Shown: positions 11,887-20,013, counted from the stretch's first letter. The stretch: DNA of 23,187 bases from Candidatus Magasanikiibacteriota bacterium (GCA_003518365.1 DOYU01000014.1:38058-61244); one strand, 5' to 3'. Made by a program: numbers and translations. The notes: a model not told the origin generated them from the letters alone.

Positions 11887-12552
11887 ATGACGTGGTTTTT
11901 TTCTCCTATCGCAAGAGTTCGACATGCGACACAAAAACGTCTGGCAGAAGTAACGCCGCATTCGAAAGATTTTTATATTTTGATTAGTTTTTCTTCCGCT
12001 CTTGCCGTGCTCGGGTTGCTCATGGACAACACTGCCGTTATTATCGGTGCCATGGTTGTTGCGCCACTGGTGACACCACTTTTTGTGTTTTCACTAAGCC
12101 TGCTCATTTTGCAAGGCAGAGATTTGTGGCGTTCAAGTATCGCTATTATTTTTGGCACACTCCTTGCGCTTTTTGTAGCGGCAGCGATTGGGTCTATCAC
12201 CTCAGCGTTTGCAAGCAGTAGTATTTTTCTTACAGGAGAAATTTGGAGTAGAAGTAAACCTGATGTACTCTATTTTCTCGTTGCATTTTTGAGTGGTCTT
12301 GTCGGTGCGTTTGCCTATGCTCGTCCAAAGATAAAAGAATTTGTAACGGGTATTGCTATTGCTGCTGCGATCATCCCGCCAATTGCTGTTGCGGGTATTG
12401 CGCTTTCAATCAACGACATGTTTTTATTCCGGCAAAGTATGTTGTTATATATGTTTAATGTTGTTGGTATTTGTTTGGGGAGTGTCTTGATGTTTATTAT
12501 TTTAGGATTTGGAAAACAAATAGAAAAAACAAATGCAACACCGCGTGCATGA
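11887..12552 (+). CDS. DUF389 family membrane protein
   Basis: A 221-aa multi-pass protein with the characteristic DUF389 (COG1808) core: SSALAVLGLLMDNTAVIIGA, then MVVAPLVTPLFVFSLSLL, a cytosolic loop (QGRDLWRSS), and further helices through the AFAYARPKIKEFVTGIAIAA region and IIPPIAVAGIALS. About six membrane segments are visible. Its function is not established; family members are often annotated only as hydrophobic domain proteins. It ends in TGA, which supports standard stop-codon use. The start is three bases after the HD-protein stop, with no SD. A strong terminator follows at 12574. Confidence 0.9.
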   Translation: MTWFFSPIARVRHATQKRLAEVTPHSKDFYILISFSSALAVLGLLMDNTAVIIGAMVVAPLVTPLFVFSLSLLILQGRDLWRSSIAIIFGTLLALFVAAAIGSITSAFASSSIFLTGEIWSRSKPDVLYFLVAFLSGLVGAFAYARPKIKEFVTGIAIAAAIIPPIAVAGIALSINDMFLFRQSMLLYMFNVVGICLGSVLMFIILGFGKQIEKTNATPRA

Positions 12553-12573
12553 TGAAAAAAATAAAAAATAAAT

Positions 12574-12606
12574 AAAAAAAACTGTGCAAGTTATGCACAG
12601 TTTTTT
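12574..12606 (+). terminator. Terminator of the HD-DUF389 operon
   Basis: AAAAAAACTGTGCA pairs with TGCACAGTTTTTT around AGTTA, ending in a T tract. Confidence 0.9.
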
Positions 12607-12617
12607 CTTGCATGTCA

Positions 12618-12697
12618 TTTCAAAAAAAAAGAAAAACAATTATACTACTGTCACAAAGGTCGATCATACTATTTTACATCCATGCTTGTCATGTAAA
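12618..12697 (+). promoter_or_regulatory. Candidate promoter and palindrome upstream of the histone-like gene
   Basis: TATACT at 12641-12646 is a good -10. The -35 position (TTTCAA, 12618-12623) is weak but followed by a long A tract that could help the polymerase. Downstream, TTTACAT and ATGTAAA (12673-12679 and 12691-12697) form a 7-bp inverted repeat with 11 bases between, lying in the long leader (about 115 bases). The repeat could be an operator or an RNA hairpin. Confidence 0.4.
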
Positions 12698-12769
12698 GTA
12701 AAAAAACTTTTGGTATGCACCATGGTCATGTCAAAAGAACATATCTTCTCTAAGAAAGGAGGTGCCAAT

Positions 12770-12955
12770 ATGCCAACCGCAAAAAAACGCAAACCAGCAA
12801 AGCGAAAATCTGTAGCAAAGCGAAAGCCAGCTGCAAAAAAAGCTGCTCCTAAAAAACGGAAACCAGCTGCGAAGAAAAAAGTAGCAAAGCGAAAGCCAGC
12901 TGCAAAAAAAGCTGCTCCTAAAAAACGTAAAGTAGCAAAACGAAAGAAGAAGTAA
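12770..12955 (+). CDS. Lys/Ala/Pro-rich histone H1-like protein, 61 aa
   Basis: Apart from the first few residues the protein is almost only Lys, Arg, Ala, Pro and Val, in repeats of KRKPAAKKAAPKK. This resembles the C-terminal tails of bacterial histone H1-like proteins and AlgP-type DNA-binding proteins. A role in non-specific DNA or RNA compaction is an inference from charge. The start at 12770 is fixed by a strong SD (AAAGGAGGTG) seven bases upstream; a longer reading from 12584 would run into the previous terminator. A 47-base stretch (12812-12858) is repeated exactly at 12881-12927, a 69-base, 23-codon period. Exact DNA identity points to recent duplication. A terminator follows, so the gene is transcribed alone. 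Confidence 0.85.
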   Translation: MPTAKKRKPAKRKSVAKRKPAAKKAAPKKRKPAAKKKVAKRKPAAKKAAPKKRKVAKRKKK

Positions 12956-12966
12956 TGTACTTCATC

Positions 12967-12998
12967 AAAAAAAGAACCTCGCAAGAGGTTCTTTTTTT
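12967..12998. terminator. Bidirectional terminator between the histone-like gene and uvrA
   Basis: Seven A's and GAACCTC pair with GAGGTTC and seven T's around GCAA. It is near-symmetrical and can end both converging transcripts. Confidence 0.92.
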
Positions 12999-13019
12999 AT
13001 GCACTCTGTGAAAGCATCG

Positions 13020-15851
13020 TTATTGTAAAAGTGGTTTCAAATACATGCCTGTGTAGCTTTTTGTTTCTTTGACGATTGTCTCGGGGGTTCCCACCGCCAC
13101 AACGGTTCCTCCGCGTTTTCCTCCATCTGGTCCCATATCAATGACCCAGTCGGCTGATTTGATGACATCAAGATTGTGTTCAATAATAAGCACGGTGTTG
13201 CCTTTTTCTACGAGTTGCGTCAATACTTCAAGCAAGCGAACAATATCACCAAAATGCAATCCTGTTGTTGGTTCGTCGAGAATATACAGCGTATCTCCAT
13301 TGCTGCGACGTGCGAGTTCTGTCGCGAGTTTGATACGTTGCGCTTCTCCACCTGAGAGCGTGGTAGCGGATTGTCCGAGGCCGACATAGCCAAGTCCGAC
13401 ATCACGTAATATGCGAAGTTTGTCTGCAATGGCTGGAATATCTCGAAAAAATGCATACGCTTCTTCCACTGTCATGGCAAGGATGTCAGCAATCGTTTTG
13501 CTTCTATAATGAATTTCCAGGGCTTCTCTATTATAGCGTTTCCCTTCACATTCTGGACATTCTACAAATACATCTGATAAAAATTGCATTGGTATAGTCA
13601 CGTATCCTTGTCCTGCACATGCCTCACATCGTCCACCACCTTTTACATTAAAGCTAAATTTCCCTGCATCCATGCCGCGCATCTTTGCTTCGGGAACGTT
13701 GGTAAAGACATCACGAATCGCAGTGAAGACGCCTGTATATGTCGCAGGATTGCTCCGTGGGGTACGGCCGATAGGGGACTGATCAATAGAAATAACTTTT
13801 TTAATATGAGTCATCCCTTTGATACTTTTGTGTTCACCTGGTTCTGCTTTTGCTCGATAAAACTTTTTGTGCAGTGCTTTGCTCAAGATATCTATGATAA
13901 GGCTGGACTTTCCAGATCCTGATACACCGGTCACACAGGTAAGTGTGCCGAGTGGGAGTGAGACATCAATATTTTTCAGGTTAAATGCACGTGCTCCTTT
14001 GATCTCAATCGTCTTTTTGTTTCCTTTTCTTCGTTTTTTTGGTACGGCAATTGTTGCTTTTCCAGACAAAAATTGTCCTGTTTGAGATGCATTGTTTTTC
14101 TTTATCATTGCTGCGGTCCCTGTTGCAATCACTTCACCACCACCTGTCCCTGCACCAGGTCCGATGTCGACAATAAAGTCCGCAGCCTCCATCATTGCTT
14201 GATCATGTTCGACAACGATAACTGTATTTTTGAGATCCCGAAGTTTTTTGAGTGTGGCAATGAGGGTATCATTGTCTTTTGGATGCAGCCCAATAGACGG
14301 TTCATCCAAGATATAGATGACACCCGTAAGTCCTGTGGAGAGCTGTGTCGAGAGTCTGACACGTTGTGCTTCACCACCAGAAAGTGTGTGGACTGACCGG
14401 TCGAGTGAAAGGTAGTAAAGCCCCACATCGAGCAGATTCCGGAGACGTTTGAGCATTTCTTTTGTCAGTGGCATTGCGATGGCAAGATGTGTTTTTGAAA
14501 GGTGTACTATATTTTTCTTTTCATCACCAATAATGGTAAATGCCTCCAGTGCTTCTTCGACCGTCATCTCACCAATATCTGCAATATTCCATTCGCCGAT
14601 TTTTACTGCGAGTGATGTTTCTTTTAATCGTTTGCCATGGCATACTGGACAGATACGTTCTCTCATGTACGCTTCGATTTCTTTTCGCACATAGTCAGAG
14701 TCTGTTTCTGCATGACGTTGCACCAAGTTTGGGACAACACCTTCATAACGCATTTTCTTTTTTCCGATTTGATATTCTTCTCCATCAGTACCATAGAGAA
14801 CAATATCCATGATTTTTTTTGGAAGATCTTTTATTGGCATGTGCACAGAAAAGTCATGTGCATCAGCAACTGCCTGCAGCACTTCTTGATATTTATTTTG
14901 ATTTCCTACAATGCGTGTCCATGGTTGGATAGCACCTTCTGCAAGTGTCAGGCGTGGATTTGGAATAACCAATTCCGGATCCACATCAAGCGTAATGCCA
15001 AGTCCTGTACAGCGTGGACATGCTCCGTGTGGGCTATTGAAACTAAAGCTTCTTGGTTCAATGAGATCAAAGACGCTTCCACATTGTCGGCACGCTGGTG
15101 TTGTATTATAGGTAGTTTCGTCACCGTCATCTGTGAGTGTGATGACAGATCCATTTCCGAGGTCAAGTGCCTTTTCAATAAATGTATGCAAGTGCTGTTT
15201 TTGTTTTTCTTCTATTTCTCCTATAACAATATCAACATCGTAGCGTTTTGTTTTATCAAATGACAAATTTTTAATATCATGAATGCGATGTTCCACGCCA
15301 TTGATACGGATGCGATTGTATCCAGTCTGTTCGAGTTCTGCCAGGAGTATCTTTTGTTTTATTTCTGCCTGGGAAAAGAGAGGCGCCACAAGGGTAACTT
15401 GCCCTGATGTACGGATGAGATTTCGAACTGATTCAGTGATTTCTCCTGCTGTTGCATGATGTACCGGGGTGTCGCAGTTCGTACAATATTGCATACCAAT
15501 CCGCGCAAAAAGAAGGCGGAGATAATCATAAATTTCCGTTGTGGTACCGACGGTAGAGCGTGGATTATTTGAAATAGTTTTTTGATCGATCGCTATCGTT
15601 GGGGAGAGTCCTTCGATATCGTCGACATCTGGTTTGTCCTGCAGATCCATGAATTGACGCGCGTATGCATTCAGACTTTCTGCATAGCGGCGCTGTCCTT
15701 CGGCATAGATGGTATCAAAGGCGAGTGATGATTTTCCTGAACCAGAAAGTCCCGTGATCACGGTGAGTTTATTTTTTGGTATGTCGAGTGAGATGTTTTT
15801 GAGGTTGTGGACGCGTGCGTTCTTTATCGAGATGACATCTTGTGTTGGCAT
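13020..15851 (-). CDS. uvrA: Excinuclease ABC subunit A
   Basis: This is the damage-recognition ATPase of nucleotide excision repair, which works as a dimer and hands DNA to UvrB; 943 aa is full length. The first ATPase half has Walker A GLSGSGKSS (K40) and the second GVSGSGKSS, each with an LSGGEAQR signature. Zinc-module cysteines are present: CRQCG...CPRC in the first half, and CEACAGQGY...CPECEGKRY in the second. Further CxxC pairs (CTNCD, CPVCHGKRL) occur in the first half. No SD precedes ATG 15851, and a consensus promoter lies 28 bases upstream with an inverted repeat over its -35. uvrB and uvrC are not in this window. Confidence 0.97.
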   Translation of the reverse strand: MPTQDVISIKNARVHNLKNISLDIPKNKLTVITGLSGSGKSSLAFDTIYAEGQRRYAESLNAYARQFMDLQDKPDVDDIEGLSPTIAIDQKTISNNPRSTVGTTTEIYDYLRLLFARIGMQYCTNCDTPVHHATAGEITESVRNLIRTSGQVTLVAPLFSQAEIKQKILLAELEQTGYNRIRINGVEHRIHDIKNLSFDKTKRYDVDIVIGEIEEKQKQHLHTFIEKALDLGNGSVITLTDDGDETTYNTTPACRQCGSVFDLIEPRSFSFNSPHGACPRCTGLGITLDVDPELVIPNPRLTLAEGAIQPWTRIVGNQNKYQEVLQAVADAHDFSVHMPIKDLPKKIMDIVLYGTDGEEYQIGKKKMRYEGVVPNLVQRHAETDSDYVRKEIEAYMRERICPVCHGKRLKETSLAVKIGEWNIADIGEMTVEEALEAFTIIGDEKKNIVHLSKTHLAIAMPLTKEMLKRLRNLLDVGLYYLSLDRSVHTLSGGEAQRVRLSTQLSTGLTGVIYILDEPSIGLHPKDNDTLIATLKKLRDLKNTVIVVEHDQAMMEAADFIVDIGPGAGTGGGEVIATGTAAMIKKNNASQTGQFLSGKATIAVPKKRRKGNKKTIEIKGARAFNLKNIDVSLPLGTLTCVTGVSGSGKSSLIIDILSKALHKKFYRAKAEPGEHKSIKGMTHIKKVISIDQSPIGRTPRSNPATYTGVFTAIRDVFTNVPEAKMRGMDAGKFSFNVKGGGRCEACAGQGYVTIPMQFLSDVFVECPECEGKRYNREALEIHYRSKTIADILAMTVEEAYAFFRDIPAIADKLRILRDVGLGYVGLGQSATTLSGGEAQRIKLATELARRSNGDTLYILDEPTTGLHFGDIVRLLEVLTQLVEKGNTVLIIEHNLDVIKSADWVIDMGPDGGKRGGTVVAVGTPETIVKETKSYTGMYLKPLLQ

Positions 15852-15879
15852 AGAGGCAGAAAAAAGGAGATTGCCTTAC

Positions 15880-15908
15880 ACCATACATGAATTTTGTGCA
15901 GATGTCAA
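15880..15908 (-). promoter_or_regulatory. uvrA promoter with inverted repeat over the -35
   Basis: On the minus strand TTGACA (15903-15908), 17 bases, TATGGT (15880-15885). The -35 hexamer lies in GCAGA-GTTGACA-TCTGC (15899-15915), a 5-bp inverted repeat that could be an operator. It does not match the LexA boxes I know. Confidence 0.75.
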
Positions 15909-15959
15909 CTCTGCTTGATCTCTTATTGAACATGTATACAAAGGAAGAACACTTTCGTG

Positions 15960-17513
15960 CTACAAGATCATATACCCGTAATCTTCCGCTTCCCTAAGGT
16001 CCTCTGGCTTAGGGACAAATTTGTAAATACCGTACTTTTCATAAAAGTTTTTTCTTCGTTCAGGTTCATTTTCTACAACATTGATCGCACCTACATCGAT
16101 ATTAAAACGAAATCCTTTGAGTAAGAGGTCTTTTGTAATAAAGGATTCCTGTTCTATCCCTGGGGATGCATGTGGTCCTAAGATAAACGCACAATGTTGT
16201 TCACAAAAATCTCCATCGCTATCTTCGCCGGTACAACTTAATCTTCCTATTGGTTGGTCGCACATGTCAATGAAGGAGTTTTCTCCCAGTACACCGAGTA
16301 CATGGCCTTCTTTCTTTGAGCTATTTGAGATATTCATGTCTGCGATGATGACAAAGCCTCGAAAATTTTCAGGCGTATCACAAGCAGTATTTGCGAGTTC
16401 TTCTATCTTTGCATCGGTATATTGAAAGGAGTACTCTTGCGTGTAAATATCTTTACCATTGTGACTTTTATATGGTGCGTCTTTCCCTTTTATTTCTCTT
16501 TGAACTTCTCCATCCTTTTTACACACAGTGCCTATATGAATTTCTTCTACCCAACCCTCGTTGTCACTCCATGCCCAAAAGTATGAAATAATATCAAGCC
16601 CCGTGCTAAAGAACCAGTTGCCAGCGTTTGCAACCATATTATCTTGGAGTCTGCTGTTGGTTATACTTCCCATAATACGTGCGTTGTAACACCATGGATT
16701 ATCATTCTGAAGACTCTTAAAACAAATAGGTTTGTCTGCCGGACAAATATCGCCTGTGCAGGATAACCCATTTGTCCCTTGGACAAAATAATCATACCCA
16801 CATGTTGCTTGGGGAAGGCCGAGGAGGTACGGCGTCTGTGCGTTTAATGCTTTTTTCTTGGCATCTTTGGCACTTGCACTTAAATTTGACAGACCTACCA
16901 GCGCTAGTTTTGTATTCGGTTCTGGAATATCTTTGCACCAGGGTGGGGTGAGTCCTGCTTCATTGATCATCCAGACTTGTGGCAGTCGAATGTTTATCAA
17001 ATTTGGATTGATAACGTTGAGTAATGTATATGATAATACTGCCAACAGGAGACCTGTGATTGATCCGGCAATTTTCCTTTTCGCTGAGGTGATGCGTTCT
17101 GGATTGCCACCTGATGTTGTCCATATAAATCCTGCAATGATGAGCATGACGGCAGAGAGGAGTGCTGCTGCAATAATACTATATTGATACATGTGGGCAA
17201 TAAATTCACCGAGATTGTTGAATGAATTTTTTTCACCAAAGTTTATTTTTGTCTCCGCGTTTGTTGCAGGACTACAAAAACCGATGCTTTGCTGGGCACC
17301 ATCTACTTTTCCGCCACACGCGACGGCCGTTTCGTCTGTTTGAATAAATCCTTTATTGATTTCATCGGTACTCAATGTATTGAGCAGGTCATTACTTTTT
17401 CTCTGCTGTATACATGCCTTTTGTTCCCAACAACGTGGATCTGCCTGGGCAAAGATCGACTGAGGAAACAATATACTTATTGCAGTGAGCAAAGCAAAAA
17501 AAGTATATTTCAT
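15960..17513 (-). CDS. Cys-rich exported membrane protein with T4SS-pilin-like transmembrane pair
   Basis: This is a 517-aa protein. ATG 17513 is preferred because it gives a clean signal peptide (MKYTFFALLTAISILFPQ, cleavage near AQA). The start 27 bases upstream would overlap the dsbA-like gene and spoil it. Two close transmembrane helices at about 112-131 and 149-168 flank a basic loop (GGNPERITSAKRKIAGS). This arrangement resembles the VirB2/T4SS-pilin-like family common in CPR genomes. A ~340-residue extracytoplasmic domain follows, which I do not recognise. It has 16 cysteines, all in the two regions predicted outside (four before the helix pair, twelve after) and none in the cytosolic loop. 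It lies seven bases downstream of a DsbA-like gene. A cell-surface or secretion role is inferred. Confidence 0.8.
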   Translation of the reverse strand: MKYTFFALLTAISILFPQSIFAQADPRCWEQKACIQQRKSNDLLNTLSTDEINKGFIQTDETAVACGGKVDGAQQSIGFCSPATNAETKINFGEKNSFNNLGEFIAHMYQYSIIAAALLSAVMLIIAGFIWTTSGGNPERITSAKRKIAGSITGLLLAVLSYTLLNVINPNLINIRLPQVWMINEAGLTPPWCKDIPEPNTKLALVGLSNLSASAKDAKKKALNAQTPYLLGLPQATCGYDYFVQGTNGLSCTGDICPADKPICFKSLQNDNPWCYNARIMGSITNSRLQDNMVANAGNWFFSTGLDIISYFWAWSDNEGWVEEIHIGTVCKKDGEVQREIKGKDAPYKSHNGKDIYTQEYSFQYTDAKIEELANTACDTPENFRGFVIIADMNISNSSKKEGHVLGVLGENSFIDMCDQPIGRLSCTGEDSDGDFCEQHCAFILGPHASPGIEQESFITKDLLLKGFRFNIDVGAINVVENEPERRKNFYEKYGIYKFVPKPEDLREAEDYGYMIL

Positions 17514-17520
17514 AAAAAAA

Positions 17521-18282
17521 TTAACGTGATTGAATAGCATCTATCATGATGGTGTCCCACATGTCCGCGGTGAGAACACCTTCAATTTTTTTTCCGTTCA
17601 CAATATATGTCGGTGTCCCGCGCACATCCAGGTCAATACCATCTTGGATATCTTGGGTGATATTGTGCGCATATCGGTCTGAATCGATACATGAGGTAAA
17701 TATGCTTTCAGTAAGGCCAGTACGTGTTGCCGCCAGCAGGAGTCCTTCATCTGAGAGATCGCGTGACGTGAAGACTGATTCGTAATACTCCCAAAACATA
17801 TCTTGTTCTTGTGCGCAGGTAGAGGCTACTGCCGCAGCCATGGCTTGAGCATGTATGGTTGTCAGGGGAAATTGTTTGAAGACAACATGTATGGCAGAAT
17901 CGTATTTTTCCATCATCTGTTGAAATGCAGGATATGCTTCTTGGCAATAGGGGCATTCAAAATCGATAAATGCCAAAAGAGTGACTGGATTTGAAGGATC
18001 CCCAATTTGTGGGTTAAATGATCTGATGAATGGGGTCGTCTCTTGTAGCTGCTGTGTGGGAGTGTCTTTTGTTTTTGTAGATAAAAAGCTGAAATTGGGA
18101 GCAGCTTGTTGTAATGTCTGTTCGATGGCACTCGCATTGCCAGTACGTATCTGATATATGTAGTAGGCAACAAATGAAAAGAATGCTATCAACAAGGCAA
18201 CGAGTATACTCAATATACCCAAAAAGACGATACCGCCTCCGGTTTTATACCAAGATTTTTCAGGAAATTGCTGGTCATGCAT
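17521..18282 (-). CDS. Membrane-anchored DsbA-like thiol oxidoreductase
   Basis: With start ATG 18282 the protein has 253 aa. A short basic N-terminus is followed by one transmembrane anchor (FLGILSILVALLIAFFSFVAY, about 21-40). A linker leads to a DsbA/thioredoxin domain with the active-site CPYC in FIDFECPYCQEAYP and the cis-proline loop RGTPTYIVNG. It probably catalyses disulfide exchange outside the cytoplasm. The longer reading from 18363 adds 27 residues but crosses the consensus rpsB promoter and a likely promoter for this gene, so the shorter start is preferred. The next gene on the transcript encodes a protein with 16 extracytoplasmic cysteines, a natural client. Confidence 0.88.
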   Translation of the reverse strand: MHDQQFPEKSWYKTGGGIVFLGILSILVALLIAFFSFVAYYIYQIRTGNASAIEQTLQQAAPNFSFLSTKTKDTPTQQLQETTPFIRSFNPQIGDPSNPVTLLAFIDFECPYCQEAYPAFQQMMEKYDSAIHVVFKQFPLTTIHAQAMAAAVASTCAQEQDMFWEYYESVFTSRDLSDEGLLLAATRTGLTESIFTSCIDSDRYAHNITQDIQDGIDLDVRGTPTYIVNGKKIEGVLTADMWDTIMIDAIQSR

Positions 18283-18294
18283 AGAGTTGTAATC

Positions 18295-18303
18295 AGTATA
18301 CCA
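18295..18303 (-). promoter_or_regulatory. Extended -10 promoter of the dsbA-like / Cys-rich operon
   Basis: On the minus strand TGGTATACT gives an extended -10 (TGN plus TATACT) without a convincing -35. Transcription would start only a few bases before ATG 18282, giving a nearly leaderless mRNA. It stands back to back with the rpsB promoter nine bases away. Confidence 0.5.
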
Positions 18304-18311
18304 CATATCTC

Positions 18312-18340
18312 TTGACAAAAAGAGGGGAATTGCGTATAAT
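18312..18340 (+). promoter_or_regulatory. Perfect consensus promoter of rpsB
   Basis: TTGACA (18312-18317), 17 bases, TATAAT (18335-18340): a full match to the sigma-70 consensus at both boxes, as expected for a highly expressed ribosomal gene. Confidence 0.92.
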
Positions 18341-18362
18341 CCGCCCACATTATTATCACTCA

Positions 18363-18423
18363 CTCACCTAGGGCATTGCCCATTATTTCCTCAGCTGCAC
18401 CACTGCACGCTGAAATAGGTGAG
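18363..18423 (+). promoter_or_regulatory. Structured rpsB leader, three-way junction
   Basis: An outer stem CTCACCTA/TAGGTGAG (18363-18370 with 18416-18423) encloses two hairpins. The first is GGGC-ATT-GCCC (18371-18381). The second is a longer stem of TTT/AAA, CAGC/GCTG and TGCA/TGCA around the loop CCAC (18386-18415), with a CCT bulge and a single C bulge. Two near-direct repeats follow (GGTACATG at 18426 and 18443; TGCACCAC in the loop and again at 18432). S2 represses rpsB through its leader in E. coli, so autoregulation by S2 is a reasonable inference. Confidence 0.7.
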
Positions 18424-18466
18424 GAGGTACATGCACCACAAGGGTACATGGTAAAAGGAAATATCT

Positions 18467-19186
18467 ATGCAAATTCCATCACTTGAAGCAATGCTTCAGG
18501 CCGGTGTCCACTTTGGACATCAAGTGTCTCGCTGGCATCCGAAGATGAAAGAGTTCATCTTCACAGAACGAAACGGGGTTCATATTATTGACCTCGAAAA
18601 AACCGACGAACAGCTTCGCGCCGTGCTTCCTGTTGTCACGCAGATGGCAAAGGATGGCAAGAAAATCTTGTTTGTGTCTACTAAGCCACAGGCAAAAGAT
18701 ATAGTGAAAGACGCTGCTATTGACTGCGGCATGCCATACCTCGTCGACCGATGGGTTGGAGGACTTTTGACAAATTTTCCAGAAATAAAAAAATTGATTC
18801 AAAAATATCTTTCTTTGCAAGAGAAAAAAGAAAGTGGAGAACTCGAACGATACACAAAGAAAGAACAACTTGATATTGAACGCGAAATGGAAAAAATGGA
18901 ACAGATGATCGGAGGTCTTGTCGTATTGAAAGATCTTCCTGATGCTATCTTTATCCCTGCGTTTCAGCGTGAAAAAACAACATTCATTGAAGCAAATAAA
19001 ATGAATGTGCCGATCATCGCGGTGTGTGATACCAATGCAAACCCGACAAAGGCTGATTACGTCATCCCTGCAAACGACGATGCTGTGAACGCCATCCGTA
19101 TGATGGTAACACTCGTGGCAGATGCAGTAAAAGAAGGACAAGCTGCTGCAGCAATGGAACCAAAAAAGACAGAAGTCCCAGCGTAA
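18467..19186 (+). CDS. rpsB: 30S ribosomal protein S2
   Basis: S2 binds the 30S subunit late in assembly; 239 aa compares with 241 in E. coli. Family landmarks are MLQAGVHFGHQVSRWHPKM at the start, FVSTKPQAKDIV, YLVDRWVGGLLTNF, the coiled-coil insertion (residues ~105-150), LPDAIFIPAF and the C-terminal NVPIIAVCDTNANP. This is one of few core genes here with an SD, AAGGA seven bases before ATG. A perfect promoter and a structured leader precede it. tsf follows after 73 bases that hold a second promoter. Confidence 0.97.
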   Translation: MQIPSLEAMLQAGVHFGHQVSRWHPKMKEFIFTERNGVHIIDLEKTDEQLRAVLPVVTQMAKDGKKILFVSTKPQAKDIVKDAAIDCGMPYLVDRWVGGLLTNFPEIKKLIQKYLSLQEKKESGELERYTKKEQLDIEREMEKMEQMIGGLVVLKDLPDAIFIPAFQREKTTFIEANKMNVPIIAVCDTNANPTKADYVIPANDDAVNAIRMMVTLVADAVKEGQAAAAMEPKKTEVPA

Positions 19187-19204
19187 CGTGGAAGAAAGAT
19201 TTCG

Positions 19205-19233
19205 TTGCAAACGCACCGTACTTCTTCTATACT
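19205..19233 (+). promoter_or_regulatory. Internal promoter for tsf
   Basis: TTGCAA (19205-19210), 17 bases, TATACT (19228-19233), 26 bases before the tsf start. It lets tsf be made independently of the rpsB leader control. Confidence 0.75.
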
Positions 19234-19259
19234 AGACCAATTTTTAACACTCCAAACCT

Positions 19260-19916
19260 ATGGCAATTACTGCTCAAGATATTGCAAAACTCCGTGCACA
19301 AACTGGTGCAGGAATGCTTGATTGTAAAAAAGCCCTTGATGAAACCAATGGTGATTTTGAAAAAGCACTTGATTGGCTTCGTGAACGAGGCGTTGCAAAA
19401 GCTGCAAAACGTGCAGGCAAAATCGCTGCAGAAGGAACCGTCGCAAGCTACATTCATGGCGGTGGATCTGTCGGCGTTCTGGTAGAAGTAAATAGTGAAA
19501 CAGACTTCGTCGCAAAAAATGATGGCTTCCAAGCACTGGTAAACGACATCGCATTGCATATTGCAGCTGCTGCACCAAAATATGTCACTCGTGATGAAGT
19601 CCCTGCAGATGTCCTTGAACGAGAAAAAGCAATTTACGTAGAACAAATGAAAAATGAAGGAAAACCAGCAGACATTATCGAAAAGATTGTCGGTGGAAAG
19701 ATTGACAAGTTTTATAGTGAAATTTGTCTCATGGAACAACCATTTATCAAAGATGAAGACAAAACTATCGAACAACTCCTTACAGAAAAGACAGGGGAGA
19801 TTGGAGAAAAAATTACTGTTCGCCGATTTGCTCGCTTTGAACTTGGAGAAGGGATCACAAAGGAAAAAAGTGATCTTGCCGCAGATGTAGAAGAGCAGTT
19901 GAGAAATGTTGCGTAA
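19260..19916 (+). CDS. tsf: Elongation factor Ts
   Basis: EF-Ts recycles EF-Tu by exchanging GDP for GTP. The N-terminal UBA-like domain (MAITAQDIAKLRAQTGAGML...) is intact, as is the TDFV motif (residues 81-84) that contacts EF-Tu. At 218 aa it is shorter than E. coli EF-Ts (283) and nearer to the compact form with one dimerisation subdomain, as in Thermus. No SD precedes ATG 19260. It follows rpsB, the usual order, and ends at a strong terminator. Confidence 0.96.
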   Translation: MAITAQDIAKLRAQTGAGMLDCKKALDETNGDFEKALDWLRERGVAKAAKRAGKIAAEGTVASYIHGGGSVGVLVEVNSETDFVAKNDGFQALVNDIALHIAAAAPKYVTRDEVPADVLEREKAIYVEQMKNEGKPADIIEKIVGGKIDKFYSEICLMEQPFIKDEDKTIEQLLTEKTGEIGEKITVRRFARFELGEGITKEKSDLAADVEEQLRNVA

Positions 19917-19931
19917 CCTTTAGAACGTATC

Positions 19932-19962
19932 AAAAAGCATCCATTGTGTGGATGCTTTTTTT
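19932..19962 (+). terminator. Terminator of rpsB-tsf
   Basis: AAAAAGCATCCA pairs with TGGATGCTTTTT around TTGTG and ends in T's. Confidence 0.92.
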
Positions 19963-20013
19963 GTATGCGAGGACGTGCTGCGAAGAAAGATTGCGCTGCG
20001 CTAAGACTGCTTT

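Noticed and set aside
18363..18466. rpsB leader as a T-box or metabolite riboswitch
   Set aside because: No T-box sequence or known aptamer core is seen; a ribosomal-protein leader fits the context better.
18479..19216. Long minus-strand ORF opposite rpsB, and a similar one opposite tsf (19227-19775)
   Set aside because: Both are Cys/Phe-rich shadow frames of well-identified ribosomal and elongation-factor genes.
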